A DNA stretch of 64,000 nucleotides from Apricaphanius iberus (lineage: Eukaryota; Chordata; Actinopteri; Cyprinodontiformes; Aphaniidae). Under the pieces are notes generated by a model. It searched no databases and was not told the DNA's origin. It saw only the letters and a program-made list of their open reading frames with translations. Each line of letters starts with the position of its first letter. The first letter of the stretch is position 1. The position numbers and the translations under genes are program-made. This document shows, piece by piece, positions 23,787-36,615 of this stretch. The DNA lies in the NCBI GenBank assembly GCA_028564705.1, contig JAPXFQ010002924.1:1393001-1457000 (forward strand). Reading direction: 5' to 3'.

Positions 23787-24297
23787 TTAAAGGCACAGTG
23801 TGTAATTTTCGGCCAGTAGGGGGCAGTGCATAACTAAATTATCACAAGCATGAGGTATCTGTGTCTTTGAGTAAGAAACTCAACAACGGAAGCCCGGGAG
23901 AAGTATACGTGTGGTCAGCCATTTCACTCCGTGATAAGGTAACTAGCGCCTGGTGTGTGAGCTCCATGTTAGCTACTGATTCAAACTTCCTGTAGCAGGC
24001 AGGGAGAGCGTGACTCAAAACAGTTGTCACCAAAGTTTTGTAAAAAAATCAAAGTAACAAGCCGCTTGTTCCGTGGCTTTGTCCGTCCGGGCTCTTGTAG
24101 AAGTAAAGATTGCGTCTAATATGGCTCCCCCCTGAAAAGAGGACCCGAGCCTATGTATTTTAAAACAGATTTTTAAAGTCATATTTTACAATATCGCCAA
24201 ATTTTTACAATTAATGTGCTTTACGTAATCATTTTTCATTATATTTTAATGGCTATTTTCAAAGATGTATTGCAAAAATTACACACTGTTACTTTAA
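23787..24297. mobile_element. TTAA-flanked miniature DNA element
   Basis: It is bounded by TTAA at 23787-23790 and 24294-24297. The ends read inward as AAGGCACAGTGTGTAATTTT and AAGTAACAGTGTGTAATTTT, 18 of 20 bases alike. TTAA target duplication is typical of piggyBac and of Kolobok elements; the non-coding 511-bp body does not tell which. It includes a CTCF-like motif near its left end. Confidence 0.7.
23813..23828 (+). promoter_or_regulatory. CTCF-like motif inside the TTAA element
   Basis: CCAGTAGGGGGCAGTG fits the vertebrate CTCF core consensus CCASYAGRKGGCAS at every position. It lies 26 bases inside a miniature transposon, in intron 1 of tanc1. Match is direct; occupancy is unknown. Confidence 0.45.
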
Positions 24298-26560
24298 AAT
24301 AAATGGCCTTAATGTTTTAGAGATGCACCAATCAGCGTTTTTTGTTTTTTTCACTTTAACCTGCCCATGCAGATTTTTGATGATCAGGGATAATGTCGGA
24401 CTCTGTGTCTGAAACATAGACTGCCAAAAATGGCTTGACTTTTTTCAATATTGGCTTAATTATCACTGAATTGACATTTTAATGTTTCAGCTTCTGACAT
24501 CTTCAATTAGCATAATTGATTATGTGTATTTCTCTGCTATCTGCTCAAATCATTCCTGCTGTAAATACCATGATGAAAGAACTGTGACCAGGATAAACAA
24601 GAGCACAATTTAAGGAAAACAAAATAATGGTGATAACAATATCAATTGCAAATTTCCCTCATTTTCAAGACCCCTTTTTCTTTATTACATTTGATCCCGT
24701 CCACTCTCATGAACAAGCATCTCAGTTACTACCGTAATAATCCTGGTTCGGTCATATAGGGAAGTTGTCTGTACAAAAGACCGAAAGTATTACTTAAATG
24801 CATTTACCTTGAAACGTTTGATAACATCAAATATTCCATCCAAGCACCCCTTGCAAATGTGAAAGGACAAACTGATATTTGGATTACTGTTGTGATTCGA
24901 ATATGTTGTGCAATCCTTCTTCAAACACATGATGTACTTCGTCTGACTACATCGCAATTGGGGTTTCTTCCTTAAGTAGTAACTTTAAGTCTTAAAGGTA
25001 TTTTTCTAATGGTGACGTGCTAGTGCTTAGGTGTGGTGCATTTACTGATCATTGAAAGATTGGATTTTTGATTTATGTAAACATGAGCTGATACCTCTAT
25101 GCTTCTCTAGTTATTTTTTGAGCTGCAGGATTTCCCGATTTAGCCTTGGCTGATACCGATTTCCAGTTCTCTTCTAATGCTAGGCCGGTTTTACTAACAT
25201 TTACATTTGTCAGATAGAGGTAGTAATTTTATATCCACCAGAAACTAAAGGAATTATAGGATTAACTTCTATTTATAGATCGTTGCATATGTGCATTTGA
25301 TTGATTCATATTTTGCCTTTAGATAACGTTTTAGGGATACGCCTATGCTTAATGTGTTCATTAACTGAAGATGGTGTGAGTTTTTAGTTTTTGATGCATA
25401 TATTGAATTGGAAAAATGTAATATTTTTCTGTTTCTCCCTTCCTGATAACCAAATGCAGCTGATGAAGTAAAAATTGGGCGATTGTTCAGTCTAATTCTG
25501 TTATTCAGATTGAGCTATTAAAGCCTTCTGAAACGCATCTAACCAAATGAATAGTGATTTAAATGATGGGATTAGAAGCGTGGCTATAGAGACTTAAGCT
25601 AAATCAAAAGTTTTTTTATGTCCAGTTACGGATGAGTAAAAAATATTAAAAGGCTTTTCAAGCCCCCCAATAAATAATCAGGTGGACAGTTTGCTTCAGA
25701 ATTTCATCTAACACTATCAATGATGAAAAAGGGCAAATCAATAGCCTCTCCCACAGCAGCATTTGGAACACTGAGATATGTAGAGACTGGCTTCTGCTTC
25801 AGAACTGTTTTGTTTGCAGATGGTATTTCCTTATTTGGTTAGAAAGAGGCTTGTCAGTAAAAAAAAGGCTCTGCTGTTGTTAATATAGAACTGTAAACTA
25901 TGGAAGGCAATAATGTGTTTTTAAAGGGTTGGAAGCAAAAATAAATCTCCTACAATTAACTATTAGACCTGCCGCTGCATTAGGAATGTTTTTACCGTGG
26001 TAGAACAACACAGGAATAAGAATAGTTCCAACGTAAACAAGCACAACTAGATCTTGAGTTTATTTCTTAGAATTTAACTCTGAGGACTCCAAAACACACA
26101 GCAAACTTAAAGAGCCATATATATTAATTGAAAGCCCCTGTAGCTCAGGTACATAACATCAATTCTGTGTGGAATTCAGGGCATTCGACCAAGTGTTTTT
26201 CTGCTGAAGAAGATAACAGAACTTGTCATTTTCTGTCCAAATATTGGAGCATTCTTTCCATGCTTCTCTCTCACTGATGACCTGCACGTTTGGGAGTGTG
26301 ATGGGAAAACTTAACATGTACAACATTTACTCACAGGTTAATCAGAGTATTTAGAACATACTCTAACTTGTATGGTTGCTTTGGATAAACATCCTGCATA
26401 AAATGACTTTCTTTGCAGGTTCGTGGACAATATCGGTGTAACAATCAAACTGGTTGTGTTGCAGGGCAGTTTCCTCAGTTTTCATTAAGGAACAAAGGAT
26501 GGATTACAGCTGTAACTATGTGTGTCAAGAACTGAATTTTTCATTGCACTCTTCCTTCAG
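24298..26560. other. tanc1 intron 1, last part, with hAT-like ends
   Basis: The motif AGAGATGCACCAATCAG at 24319-24335 is a hAT-type terminus, and 'atttcccgatttagccttgg' near 25131 recalls the interior of such elements. The rest is AT-rich without a gene. The intron ends in a pyrimidine tract and AG at 26559-26560. Confidence 0.4.
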
Positions 26561-26593
26561 GGGCCTTAAAGAGAGGATTCCAGGAATCTCACC

Positions 26594-26654
26594 ATGTTCA
26601 AGTCAGTGCTGAAGAAGAATAGAGATGGAGGTAAAGGGAGCAAGAAGGATTCAG
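26594..26654 (+). CDS. tanc1: tanc1 first coding exon (TANC1 N-terminus)
   Basis: The exon starts at the acceptor AG at 26559-26560 (pyrimidine-rich, CTTCCTTCAG). ATG lies at 26594 in the context TCACCATG, giving MFKSVLKKNRDGGKGSKKDS and a phase-1 end at the donor TCAG|GTATGT. Human TANC1 begins MLKAVLKKSREGGKGGKK, an obvious counterpart; TANC2 differs more. The basic N-terminus has no domain of its own. The 33 bases before the ATG are 5' UTR. The splice to the next exon restores an Ala codon. Confidence 0.85.
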
Positions 26655-29600
26655 GTATGTGCCTGTGGCAGAAAAAAAAAAAAATCTAATTAAGTTTTAA
26701 TTTCAGGATTCATGTCCTTAAAATTACACATTTTGCAGCCCATGATGTGCAAGAAGACATTTGTGTTTTTTTTACTTTTCACTCTGTTGTTACTGTTCAA
26801 TGAAAATGTCATGTCTTGATGGCAGATTCTGATTTTTTCATCTCAATTTTTTTGTAAAACATAATTTTCTGTTAATATGCAAATTAATTCATCATAGTGT
26901 TGAGTTAAATTAGTTTGGTTTTTTTTCTATGATAGCTAACTAAAATTGAAGTTACTAAAATCGGTGATGACTTTCTAAGTTTGGACATACTTGATATCAG
27001 TAGTTTGGTATTCTTTTTCTGTCTCTCTTTCTTTACCAAGTTAGATTCACTTTGATTAGCAATGATGGGTTACTTTACTTATCTAGAGAAATAACCAGGT
27101 AATTGTCTGGGGATTCGAAACTGCCTTATTGGCATTAAATTTTGAACGACCAGTTGAAAAGTCCAAAATCTAATTCACTGACAAGTGAAGAGGACTTAAA
27201 GTTAGTTACGTTCTGAAAATGAGATTAAGCAAACAGAGGAACTGTATTTCTTACGAAATATTAAGACATATCTGCGGCTGATTCAGGCTGCGAGAGAGCA
27301 CAGACCTTCAGTGGATAACGGGAAGGTACAGCAAATTTAGTTTGTCTTGTTTTAGCTTTAAACCCTGGTCTGTCATAGAATATGCCAGATTTAGAGATGT
27401 TGTGGGGCATTTTGAAATTTTTTTAAGTGATCCAGGTTCTCTGGGAAGTTGACAATGGGCTGTTTTATCAATGTTAGTTACACTAATCTCTAATATAAGT
27501 TGGCATAATTAATAATAATTCTGCCTTAAAACAACAGCTGATGTCTCCGATCTTAATATTTATTATTTAGGGCTGTTCATAAGAGCAACACAAGAAACAT
27601 GTTTAAAGATTGTTCTTGTAACTGCTAATGTTTTTAGGAAATTGGAATCAACTAAATTTTGTATCAGAAGGTCAAAGCTTTACTAAATGCAGAATATTCA
27701 TCCCAAGTTTCTGATTGGTGCATCTCTGTTTTTAGCCATTTAGATTTAAAAAAAAATTCAGATTTCCTAAATCCATAAACTTATCCACTTTAAAATGAAT
27801 TGTGCAAGTTCTACTTAATGTCACTTCAAAATGTAAACACCAGTCTCCTTATGTTATTAGCGAATAAACCAGATTGTGTTTTTTTTTTTTTATAGGCCAC
27901 TCTAGGCTTGAAAAATGGTTGAAAACCTCAATATTGTGATATTTGGTCACAATTATATAAGCATTATTTGAGTCTATGCTGGCAAATTCTCAAGGCATCA
28001 CAGCCTTGCTTCCATTTTTCAGGCTCGCTTGGCCTTTTTAGCTGCACTTCAACCAAAATAAAAACCTCCAGATAAAATGCTCTAAATGTATTAGGAGTTT
28101 GAACAGTGTAAAAAGAAATTATGTGAAGAAAATGAACTGGTCATATACAACATTTCATCAGCTGCACACTCCTGCAAGCATTCCTTAAACCCCTCACTTC
28201 AGATGAGAGTAGTATACAATTCCATCTTTTAGCTATAATTTTGACTTAAGGTACACCTTTATTATGTCATAACAGATGGTTTTCTTGGAAATTCGTATGC
28301 TAGCCTTCCACTGTGACTAACTATACATCACCCTTAACTGCTCATTGTAGACTAGTCTGTCGTGCATGTAATTTGCCTCTTCCAATGATCCGTCTTGGAA
28401 AGGCAGGGTGGCACAGTGTGTTTATCTGTATCTGCCAGCCTCGACCTGCTCTATCACCTCAGTGGTGGTTTCCACATCCTGACTCAGCAGATCATGAGGA
28501 GATGTATGTCTAAAGCTCATCTCTCTTTGTTGCTTTTGTTTGACTCATTTTGTAATGAAATTACAGGGGAAAGAGCCAGCGTTGCTTCACACACTCACCT
28601 CCACTGCTTTGTAGCGTAGTACGGAAAAAGAAGCTGCTAATAAAGGTGTGCATGCATAACTTTTCATGAGGCTGTTGAAAGCGGTCTTGCTCATTTTGAT
28701 GCAGTGCAGCTCCCTTGTTATCCAGAAACACTAACCCACGTCTACACTTTAACACAAGAGTGTTTGAACATGTGAAATCTGGGAGGTGTGAGTGTTTTAT
28801 AGCGGGATACAACTCCTTTTATTCCCAGTGTCATTTTTTCACAGTTGACCCCCCATCTATCAAGCTAAAGCAGCTCGTTGTCTTTTTCACATGCCAGGAC
28901 AATAAAATCTGGTCGCTCCTCTCTTGTTCAGGGCAGTTCAGACAGATGAGAGGTCAGCGTTTCAGTTCGGAGCGGTGGCCATTGTGGCCTATTGTTGTTC
29001 GTCCTTGGTGCAGACATTTCTTTTCATTTCAGGTCAGTTTCTTTTTTAGTTAAAGTCAGTGAAATGGGTTTTGTTTTGGCTGTCTTAATCCTTAAACGGT
29101 TTCAGTGTTTCCTGTTACAAAAGTCAGGATAGGAAAAACACCATGTTTAGAGATCCACCCATCAGGGATTTCTGGGTGGGTGATTTCTGATTACCAATAT
29201 TGTAATTCTTTTACTGGGCATTACCAATTTAGACCCCTGATTTCTCCCTTGAACCTTGATGTTGTTCTTACTTCCCTTATAAACTCATAGTTGAACAGTC
29301 TTTACAATATTTAAAAAAGAAAAAGTTGTTTATCAAAACTACAGCAATGTTATGCAGCAGTCTCTGTCTGAATTTCTGAAAATCAATGACGAAAAAGTAA
29401 AATGCTCAAGGTTATGGATCGGAACAATCAGTACAATCAAAAGCCAACACATCGCATTTAATGCCTTTTAAAACCGATTATAGCTCAACTTTTTTGCACC
29501 CTGGAAGATCTAATTGGCACAATAATTAAAAAATATTTGTTTTTAAATATCTGATAATAGAAAACTTAACAGATATACTGTTGGAATGTTAAATCCTTCA

Positions 29601-31131
29601 GTGTTTTAACTGGCTAGACAACTACCTTAAGCGGCCATCCTGTCACTATCAACGATTAATAATAATATATTTGAGGGGCAGAGGCGTCGTCACACTCTGT
29701 GTAAGAGAGAGAGCAGTTTGTGTTAGTGCACAGCTTTGCACTTAAACTTGATTTCAGTATAATTTCAAAACCACCATACAATGATTACCCTACACAGGTG
29801 ATATTTGAAACTTATCTGCTGATCTCTCTCTACCCATTTTGGTAGCTGGAATGAATGACGAATATGTCTGCGTAGAAAGTACATTTCCATTTAATAGATG
29901 GTTCTTTTATCTTCTGTGTTCCATCTAATTTCATTTTGTAAACACCTCAGTAATACTTAGAAGTATTAGTTTCCCTCAAGGAGTAAAACTTCAGCACTAA
30001 AGAATTTCAGGCTGGCCTGTTAGTGTTTAGGTTGGGTGGTTCACTGAGCTTAAATAGATTGAATTTTAAGTTTTTTGACAGGCAGACCACCGTTGAGCAG
30101 AACCGTCAAGTGTAAAATCATCCTTTTCCACCCACCAGCCGATCTCTCGGTGCATCGTAGCCATGTTAACCTCATTGGTTGGGCTGCGACACAATAAAAA
30201 CTCTTTGCACAGCAATTCATTCTCTGCTGGAAGATTAAATATTCTCATTCAAGAGGCTTTTCAAAATAAATTGGTTACTGTTCAGCTTATTTTGTGAAAG
30301 CATTATTGCAACATTCCAAAAATATAGTTTTCACCCCATCAGTGAAAACGTTTTTTATTAGTCAAGACTGGCTTCTTTAACTAGGGAAAAACTTTGGTCA
30401 AATCTGCTAAGCGGCATACTGCACAGTGGAAATAAGTGGGGAGGAAAGACTTTGATAATGCTATAATTCCAAGATACCTCAGCAGATGTTGCTTATGACT
30501 TTGTGGCTATGGACTGAAAGAAACTTAAATATGGTCAAGGAAACTTGGTCCTTATGCCAGATACCACTACAGTCATTAGCTCTCCTTTGGGATCTCCCCA
30601 TTGCCAAGACCACAAAAACACAAACTTTGCTAATTCAGTCTCTCCATTTTGTGCTCCTCCTAGATCCTTCTCCCCTTTTTGCTTCTCCTGGAATTTTTTT
30701 TTATCCTGCAAAGATTCTGTGTTCATTTTCCTTTTAGTTTATAATATCTCCTTTAATAGAGGAGCAAATCAGTTTTTTTTTGTGATGCACTGCAAGCAGC
30801 TGTAGTTTGCTCCATTACTGAACATGTATCAACATTCTGGACTCAGCGCGGTTAATATCTGCGCCGACTCGGCAGCACCTTATTTGGCCGAGCTGGCATG
30901 CTAGGCTCGGAGTGATCTGATGCGACTGCAGTTGCTGAGATAATACAGTAACCGTAATGCTTACTGCGCATTATAGTCTCAGTATAAATCCGTATCCGTA
31001 AAAAGTCACTACATTTTTCGCTAGACACTTTTATTTATATATTTTTTTTAAATCAGAACTTACCAATTTTATTATTATTTATGTAATTATTATTATTTAT
31101 GGAGTTGTCACTCCTTTCTCCTCCCCCCCCC

Positions 31132-31162
<31 letters not shown>

Positions 31163-32470
31163 ATTTCTGTAATGAATGTCCGTTAGTGGCCTAATTTACA
31201 TAATGTGCTTGAAAATGTGATGGGTTCTTGCTATTGGGATGTAACTACTTTTGTAAAACTTCACGAGCATGTGCTGCCCCTCCATCATGCAATCTGACTA
31301 TATACAAATCACATAAATGAAATCAGCATCTGGAAATATATTTTATAGATATTCTTTTTAAATTTGAAATATGAGTAGTCTACAAGTTGGTACATAGTGT
31401 TTTTCAGTCCCCGACTTCCTACTGTTGCTATAGACGCCTTCATTTTCACAGAAAATTTAGGCAAGGACAAAAAAAGTAATTTTTTCTGAGTTCTAAAGTA
31501 ACTTTTTATCAGTCATACCTACAGTGATTCCAACTGCTATGGGTGAAACTAGAGGGTGTTCCCAAGGGTTCAATAACGTCAATAATTCTGATTTGAAAAG
31601 GTCATATTACATGTGATTTATCCAAAGGACCCCACTTGATAAGGGGTTAAAAGTGTTACATTACTAAAAGAGACCCTTCTTTAGTTTGCACACAATTTCT
31701 TTCTTTCTTTTTTGTTTCAAAATGGCAGAAGTAGTCTCTGTAAACAATGAGAACACATGGTAGTCTCCTTATAGCCAGCTGAGTGGCATTGCACAGCAAC
31801 AGGTGGGTGAGGAACAGATCTGCATTACTTTATATTCTTCAAAAGGCAGAGAATAGTTTTCTATGGCATTTAATAAAAATGACTTTTAAGCTTTTTTTCT
31901 GGCTTTGGAGAAACTTTTTAAAACTATGGCATTGCTTGATAAATTCCTGGCCTGTACTTGTTCTAAGTCTTCACTGAAAGGTCTGATGCTGTGAATTATA
32001 TATTTTTCTTATTTTCTCTTGATTAATTAAGGCAGCAACGCTAAAAACAAAAGCATTTTTGGAAATCAAAAAAACCTTGATATTCGATGGAATTAAAAAC
32101 GTACAAATCTGATAACACTTTGTTAAATTCAAAGTTACGAATATGGAGTCTCTATTTGCAATCAGTATTTGCAAAACCCATTATTTGCGGATTCTGTTGA
32201 GCGTTACTTTATTATTCATGGAACATTAGCTAGTTAAAGATTTTTCCGTAGAGCATATTAAAAAATATTTTTAAAAATGCAGCTTGGCGAGCTTAAATAC
32301 CTAGGCCCAATGCTAATTGACACGCTATTGGCTGGGGGTTGCATAGCAACCAATTCTGGAGTGCTATTCATTTTCCTATGCTGTAAAAATCAGAGATAAG
32401 TCTACAGATCTTAGCTTCTGCAGTAGTGCCAAGAAAGTTTTCACTCTGTATATTGTTGCATGTTAATTAG
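26655..32470. other. tanc1 intron 2, first part
   Basis: AT-rich intron. A 17-base hAT-like end (27711-27727) is the exact inverse of that at 24319-24335. A further hAT-like start lies near 29144 ('agagatccacccatcag'). A C26/AC tract is listed separately. Open frames of 60-112 codons overlap on opposite strands and show no domains. Confidence 0.4.
31123..31162. repeat. Poly(C)26 followed by (AC)n
   Basis: An uninterrupted run of 26 C (31123-31148) runs into an AC dinucleotide repeat of seven to eight units. The complementary G26 can form a G-quadruplex. Run length is likely to be polymorphic and error-prone in assemblies. Confidence 0.9.
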
Positions 32471-33144
32471 TGGGTGCCTGTACACCAAACATCCCTGTTT
32501 GGTACATACCTTGGTTTAATGTCACGGTTTGGTTCATTTTAAAATACTGAAATGTTTTTGTTTTTTGTTAATTACATTAAAAAGTAAACTTTACTTGCAT
32601 TAAATTCTGTTATGACCTTTTCAGAAAAAAATGTACAAAATAAACATAACGATTTTTGGAAATTATTTTCAAAAACGTGTTTTAATAAGCAAGTTATTCT
32701 GTGCATTTTCAATAAATCAACATTTCTGTTTTTTTTGTTTTTTTTACCAATTTAGCCTAGGGGGAACAGGTCCTGAGAGGACTGTCACGGTCTTTCCCCT
32801 CTGATTAACAGTGTTTGCTGTTCCCTTTGGTCACGTGCGGCTGGAGCCGAAATCTGCTCTGGGTGGGGGAACTCAAATCGACGTTACACCGGCACACTCG
32901 TTTCGTCTGTCTTATCTTATTTTTTTCCCCGTTCTTATACTTCATCGGGAAGCCAAAGTGTTCCCTAACAGGAAACTTGAATGACATAACGAGAAGAGGT
33001 GCTCCACTGTGTTTGATTAGCATGTTATTGGTTAATGTACAACGTAGTTAATTGTTGGACTGGAAACTATGTATGAAAGTGTGTACTGGACCGACAGTTC
33101 CATACTGAAAGATTTGAATACATTTAGGTGTACAGGCACACCCA
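32471..33144. mobile_element. Non-autonomous DNA element with TGGGTG..CCTGTACACC ends
   Basis: The left end TGGGTGCCTGTACACC is matched on the right by the complement of TGGGTGTGCCTGTACACC, with two bases inserted. The 674-bp body is non-coding and contains a GC-richer core (about 32760-32930). No convincing target-site duplication was found. hAT affiliation is likely from the ends, but unproven. Confidence 0.6.
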
Positions 33145-34277
33145 TATTATTAAATGGTAATCTGGTGTTGGAACTGTGACAATAGGCAGTCATAAGTATT
33201 TTTACAGGGGTGTTCATGAGCTATTCACGAGCTTTGCATGCTAATTTTTACGCAAAACTAGAACAAGCACTGTAGTTGGATACTACTTTGGTAAGAAGTA
33301 TCAAAAAGTTTTCGTTAGGCTTTTCTTCACTAAGGAAGGATTGGGCAATGAGGAAAGACCCCTTGTGCCTAAATTGCTGTTTTGACTTTCCATGCTTTTA
33401 TCACATGTTTTATTTGTTTCTTTACCACTGAATCATGTAAAGCACCTTGAATTACCTTGCTGTTACAAGTGTGTTATAAAAATAAAATTGCCTTGCATTG
33501 CAAGTTTTGAAGGTCCACTGTATCTCTCAAAAGGAACCTGTTGCACCCATTTTCTATTGTGGTCTATATCATTCATGCTTAATTTTTAAATTAATTTATA
33601 CAAATTAGAGTCTATGTGTACTTAGAACGAAATCTTTGATCAGGTGGCCCTACTTCAGATAAACTAGTAGATTTATTGGACACTTTGAGACATGGTTACT
33701 TGTTCAGACATTATACTCTCCATCTAATGTAAAAAAGGTATTTTTATGTCTAAATACAGAACAAATCTGATAATGCTTTCTTAAATTTGAAACCTTGTCA
33801 ATTTTTTAAAAATACATTTTCCCATCAATGTTTAAAGTCCCACCAACAAAGGTACCTAAGAGACCTGCTTCTTCCCCTTTTTATAGAAGTCCTTCGCTCT
33901 TAAAAGCTCAGCTTTCCTGTGTTAAGTGTCTGGCATTAAACCATTGCTGTGCTCTGGGAGTATCTCTAATAAGCCCACCGAGGTGACAAAGGAAAAAAAA
34001 ATGCCACTTTTGACCCAGCTTTGATTGCTTAGTGTTACTTTGTGAGGCAGGTAATGCCTCTGGAGGCTGAACTCACCACTGTACAGCCTGAAACAGCTGC
34101 CAGACATTCGTTCTGTCAGATGCAACGTTAATCACACAGACATGCTCTGTCGTGGTCTCGCTGAGGCCGATAAGTTTCGTCTGTTTTTTCCTCCGTCTCC
34201 CACTGTTTGCTGTTTAAGAGTATAGAAACAGGAGCTACAAGGTAGTTATTTAATGTGTGTAGTGAATGGGTGTGATC
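33145..34277. other. tanc1 intron 2, nothing recognised
   Basis: AT-rich, without a complete element or gene that I can support. Confidence 0.4.
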
Positions 34278-34285
34278 CTCTACAC

Positions 34286-34503
34286 CAGGCATCCCCAAAT
34301 CCAGGCCTCAAGGTGCCCTATGAGTTTTAGATGTGTCTCTGCTCCAACACAGCTGATTCAAATTGTCCAGCTTCCTCCTCAGCATGGCAAAGTTCTACAG
34401 AGGCCTGCTAACAAGCCATCATTTGATTCTGGTGTGTTGAACCAGCGAAAGCACTAAAGCCTGCCGGATACTGGCCCTCGAGGCCTGGAGTTAGGGATCC
34501 CTG
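34286..34503. mobile_element. 218-bp palindromic hAT-type MITE with perfect 8-bp TSD
   Basis: The ends CAGGCATCCCCAAATCCAGG and CAGGGATCCCTAACTCCAGG (right end read on the complement) are inverted copies, and the inner 'aggcctc(a/g)agg' pairs continue the palindrome. The flanks CTCTACAC at 34278-34285 and 34504-34511 are identical, giving an 8-bp target-site duplication. Non-coding. This is a common fish family ('...ccaggcctcgagggcc...'). Confidence 0.8.
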
Positions 34504-34608
34504 CTCTACACGGTCGCCCATTGGTTTCTGGCTGACTATACATGGCTGGTAATGCGGCGGGGAACTGCAGGGTGCCGGCCATTGGTAGCTGGTACTGGGA
34601 CATTCACC

Positions 34609-34682
34609 TGTGTGTGTGTGTGTATGCGAACGTGTGTATGTGTGTAGGTATGTATTTGAATATATATATGTATGTGCATGTA
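34609..34682. repeat. Imperfect (TG)n/(TA)n microsatellite
   Basis: A TG repeat (34609-34625) grades into interrupted GTATG and TATATA repeats. Confidence 0.8.
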
Positions 34683-35899
34683 CTTTTTAAACTATAGTTT
34701 TATCCCATAGGCTATCCTTAACCTGCCCAGCGACTGCAGATGGAAATTAGCATTCCTGCTATAACCTGGCATTATGCATCTTTCCTAACTTTGTCTTGTT
34801 GTGCATGCCCGTTTTAAATAAACATATATTATACAACCCTACACACCTGCTTTAAAAGGGTAAGCATTTCTTAAGTAGACCTAGAGGCAATCTTTTTAAG
34901 GGATTACTGTTTCATTATTGAGACTGAGCGAGGACAGATGCTTGGATACAGAGCCTATATGGGCAGTTTTCATTACATTCAGCATGCTGATTTCTGATAA
35001 CATCTGGGTGCTCCAAAGCTCACCCTTTGGCTTAGCCGTAACGCAATCTTTCTAATGAGAAACAATAGATGATAAGGCAAACTGCAAAAAGATAAATATC
35101 TATATAAACGCATTACTTGTTTGGTGACTGAAATGGACTAAAATGTCATTTCTTTCAATAAGTAACTCTTAATTAAAACCAGTATCATTTCAGAGAGATT
35201 ATATGAAAAAATGAAGGGAATGCTCATGATTTAAAGGATCTGTGTACAAAGTAATAGCATGACTGAGAGACCCCTAAGCACTCTGTTGCCTCAGCTGTGG
35301 TGGGGAATGGCACATGCTGTCTCTGCAGTTTCCATGAGCTCCTTGGTTGTTTTGACACAAAACAGTGATTTGTTGCTAAAGGTCAGGCCACAGCAAATTG
35401 GTTGCAACCTTGTATTTGTGTTTTTCCAGTGGTTATTCGCATTTCTAATGCCAAATGTGTTGCTAAAGCTGATAATTCAGAGGCTATGGTTTATGGTTCT
35501 GAATATATTGAGCCTCTTTGAAAGTCAAATATTTCATGCTGATCCCTGTTTTGCATTTTTTTTTTGCGCCCTGTTAGGCTCAATAGAACAGCCGACATTG
35601 CAGACATTCCTACGCTGTCGTCTGCTTTCTTTCTCCTTCGTGTGCATGAGCAGGAGAATAGTTTTCTTTCCCTGTTGTGGGAAGACTTTCCTCAGTACAG
35701 CCACAGGTGGCTGAGCATTTATTTAGAAAAAAACGCCTACCATTTCTAATATAACTTGCTAGATATGACTATCATCATTGTGGAAGGGTTCCTTTAAGAA
35801 TTAGATCGGTCTACAAAATGTTTGAATTACTGATGACTGTTATCTTTGAAGATGACTCTCAAAAATTCTGCAGTTGCATTCTTTGTCTTAATCAGTGCC
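34683..35899. other. tanc1 intron 2, nothing recognised
   Basis: A 151-codon open frame at 35259-35714 has no domain and a hydrophobic, T-rich composition; I do not accept it as a gene. No elements with recognisable ends. Confidence 0.4.
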
Positions 35900-36615
35900 T
35901 CCTCCGAAAATGAGAAACATGTTACCTGGGCTAACTGGACTGTTGCTCAATCAGCCAAGGTCCTTTATTTAGATAAAAGTAGATTTTGCATTTTATTTGG
36001 AAGTCAAATTTGCTGAGTTTGGAGGGGCACAGAATTTAGAATGAACTTTCCAGTCAGTGATTTGCAGCTGTTGTCCCACTTTATTTGATCAAGTCCAAAG
36101 TCTCTGCAGCTCTCTATCAGGGAATTTTAGAGCTTTTTAGGAAGATTGAGTCTTACTTTTCTATTCCCACCTTTTACTGACAAAAGCCCCAACACCTGAT
36201 AAAATAATTGTGGTATCTCTGTGCTTGATTGGCAAGCAAAATGGCCTAACCAAAATCTAATAGAGAATCTTTGGAGTATGGAAGATGGGAAGCACCAACA
36301 GTGCACAATAGCTGAAGGCTGCTATTAAAGCTACCTGGGCTTCTTCAGCAGAAACACAGGTTAATCACCTCAATGCCACACTGAATTGGTGGAGTAATTC
36401 ATGCTAAGCGGCAAGAAAGTATCAAATGCACATAGTACAGTACAGCACATGCATATACTAATCAGTAGGCTGACAGTTTTATATTTAAAATCCTTTTTAT
36501 TGCTCCTAAGTAATATTCAAAATTTCTAAAAACTACATTTTGGATTCTTGGAGTCTTTATAATTACACACAAGCGTCATTCTATGAACTAAATTACTGAT
36601 TTAATGAAACTATTC
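35900..36615 (+). mobile_element. 3' half of a degraded Tc1 element (family B), sense
   Basis: The blocks follow the catalytic-domain half of Tc1 family B in order: 'ctggactgttgctcaatcag' (35936-35955), 'agattttgcattttatttgg' (35981-36000), 'gtgcttgattggcaagcaaa' (36221-36240, before the NPIE box), 'aatctaatagagaatctttg' (decayed NPIENLW region), then the family's 3' non-coding end to about 36615. Shifts and stops throughout. The 5' half is missing. Confidence 0.6.

Noticed and set aside
24319..27727. A single 3.4-kb hAT element containing the tanc1 start exon
   Set aside because: Only the terminal 17 bases match; inward sequences differ and there is no target duplication, so two independent ends are more likely.
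35259..35714. 151-codon open frame, + strand
   Set aside because: Hydrophobic and Phe/Leu-rich from T-rich DNA, no domain, no splice or promoter context; a second frame overlaps it at 35564-35749.
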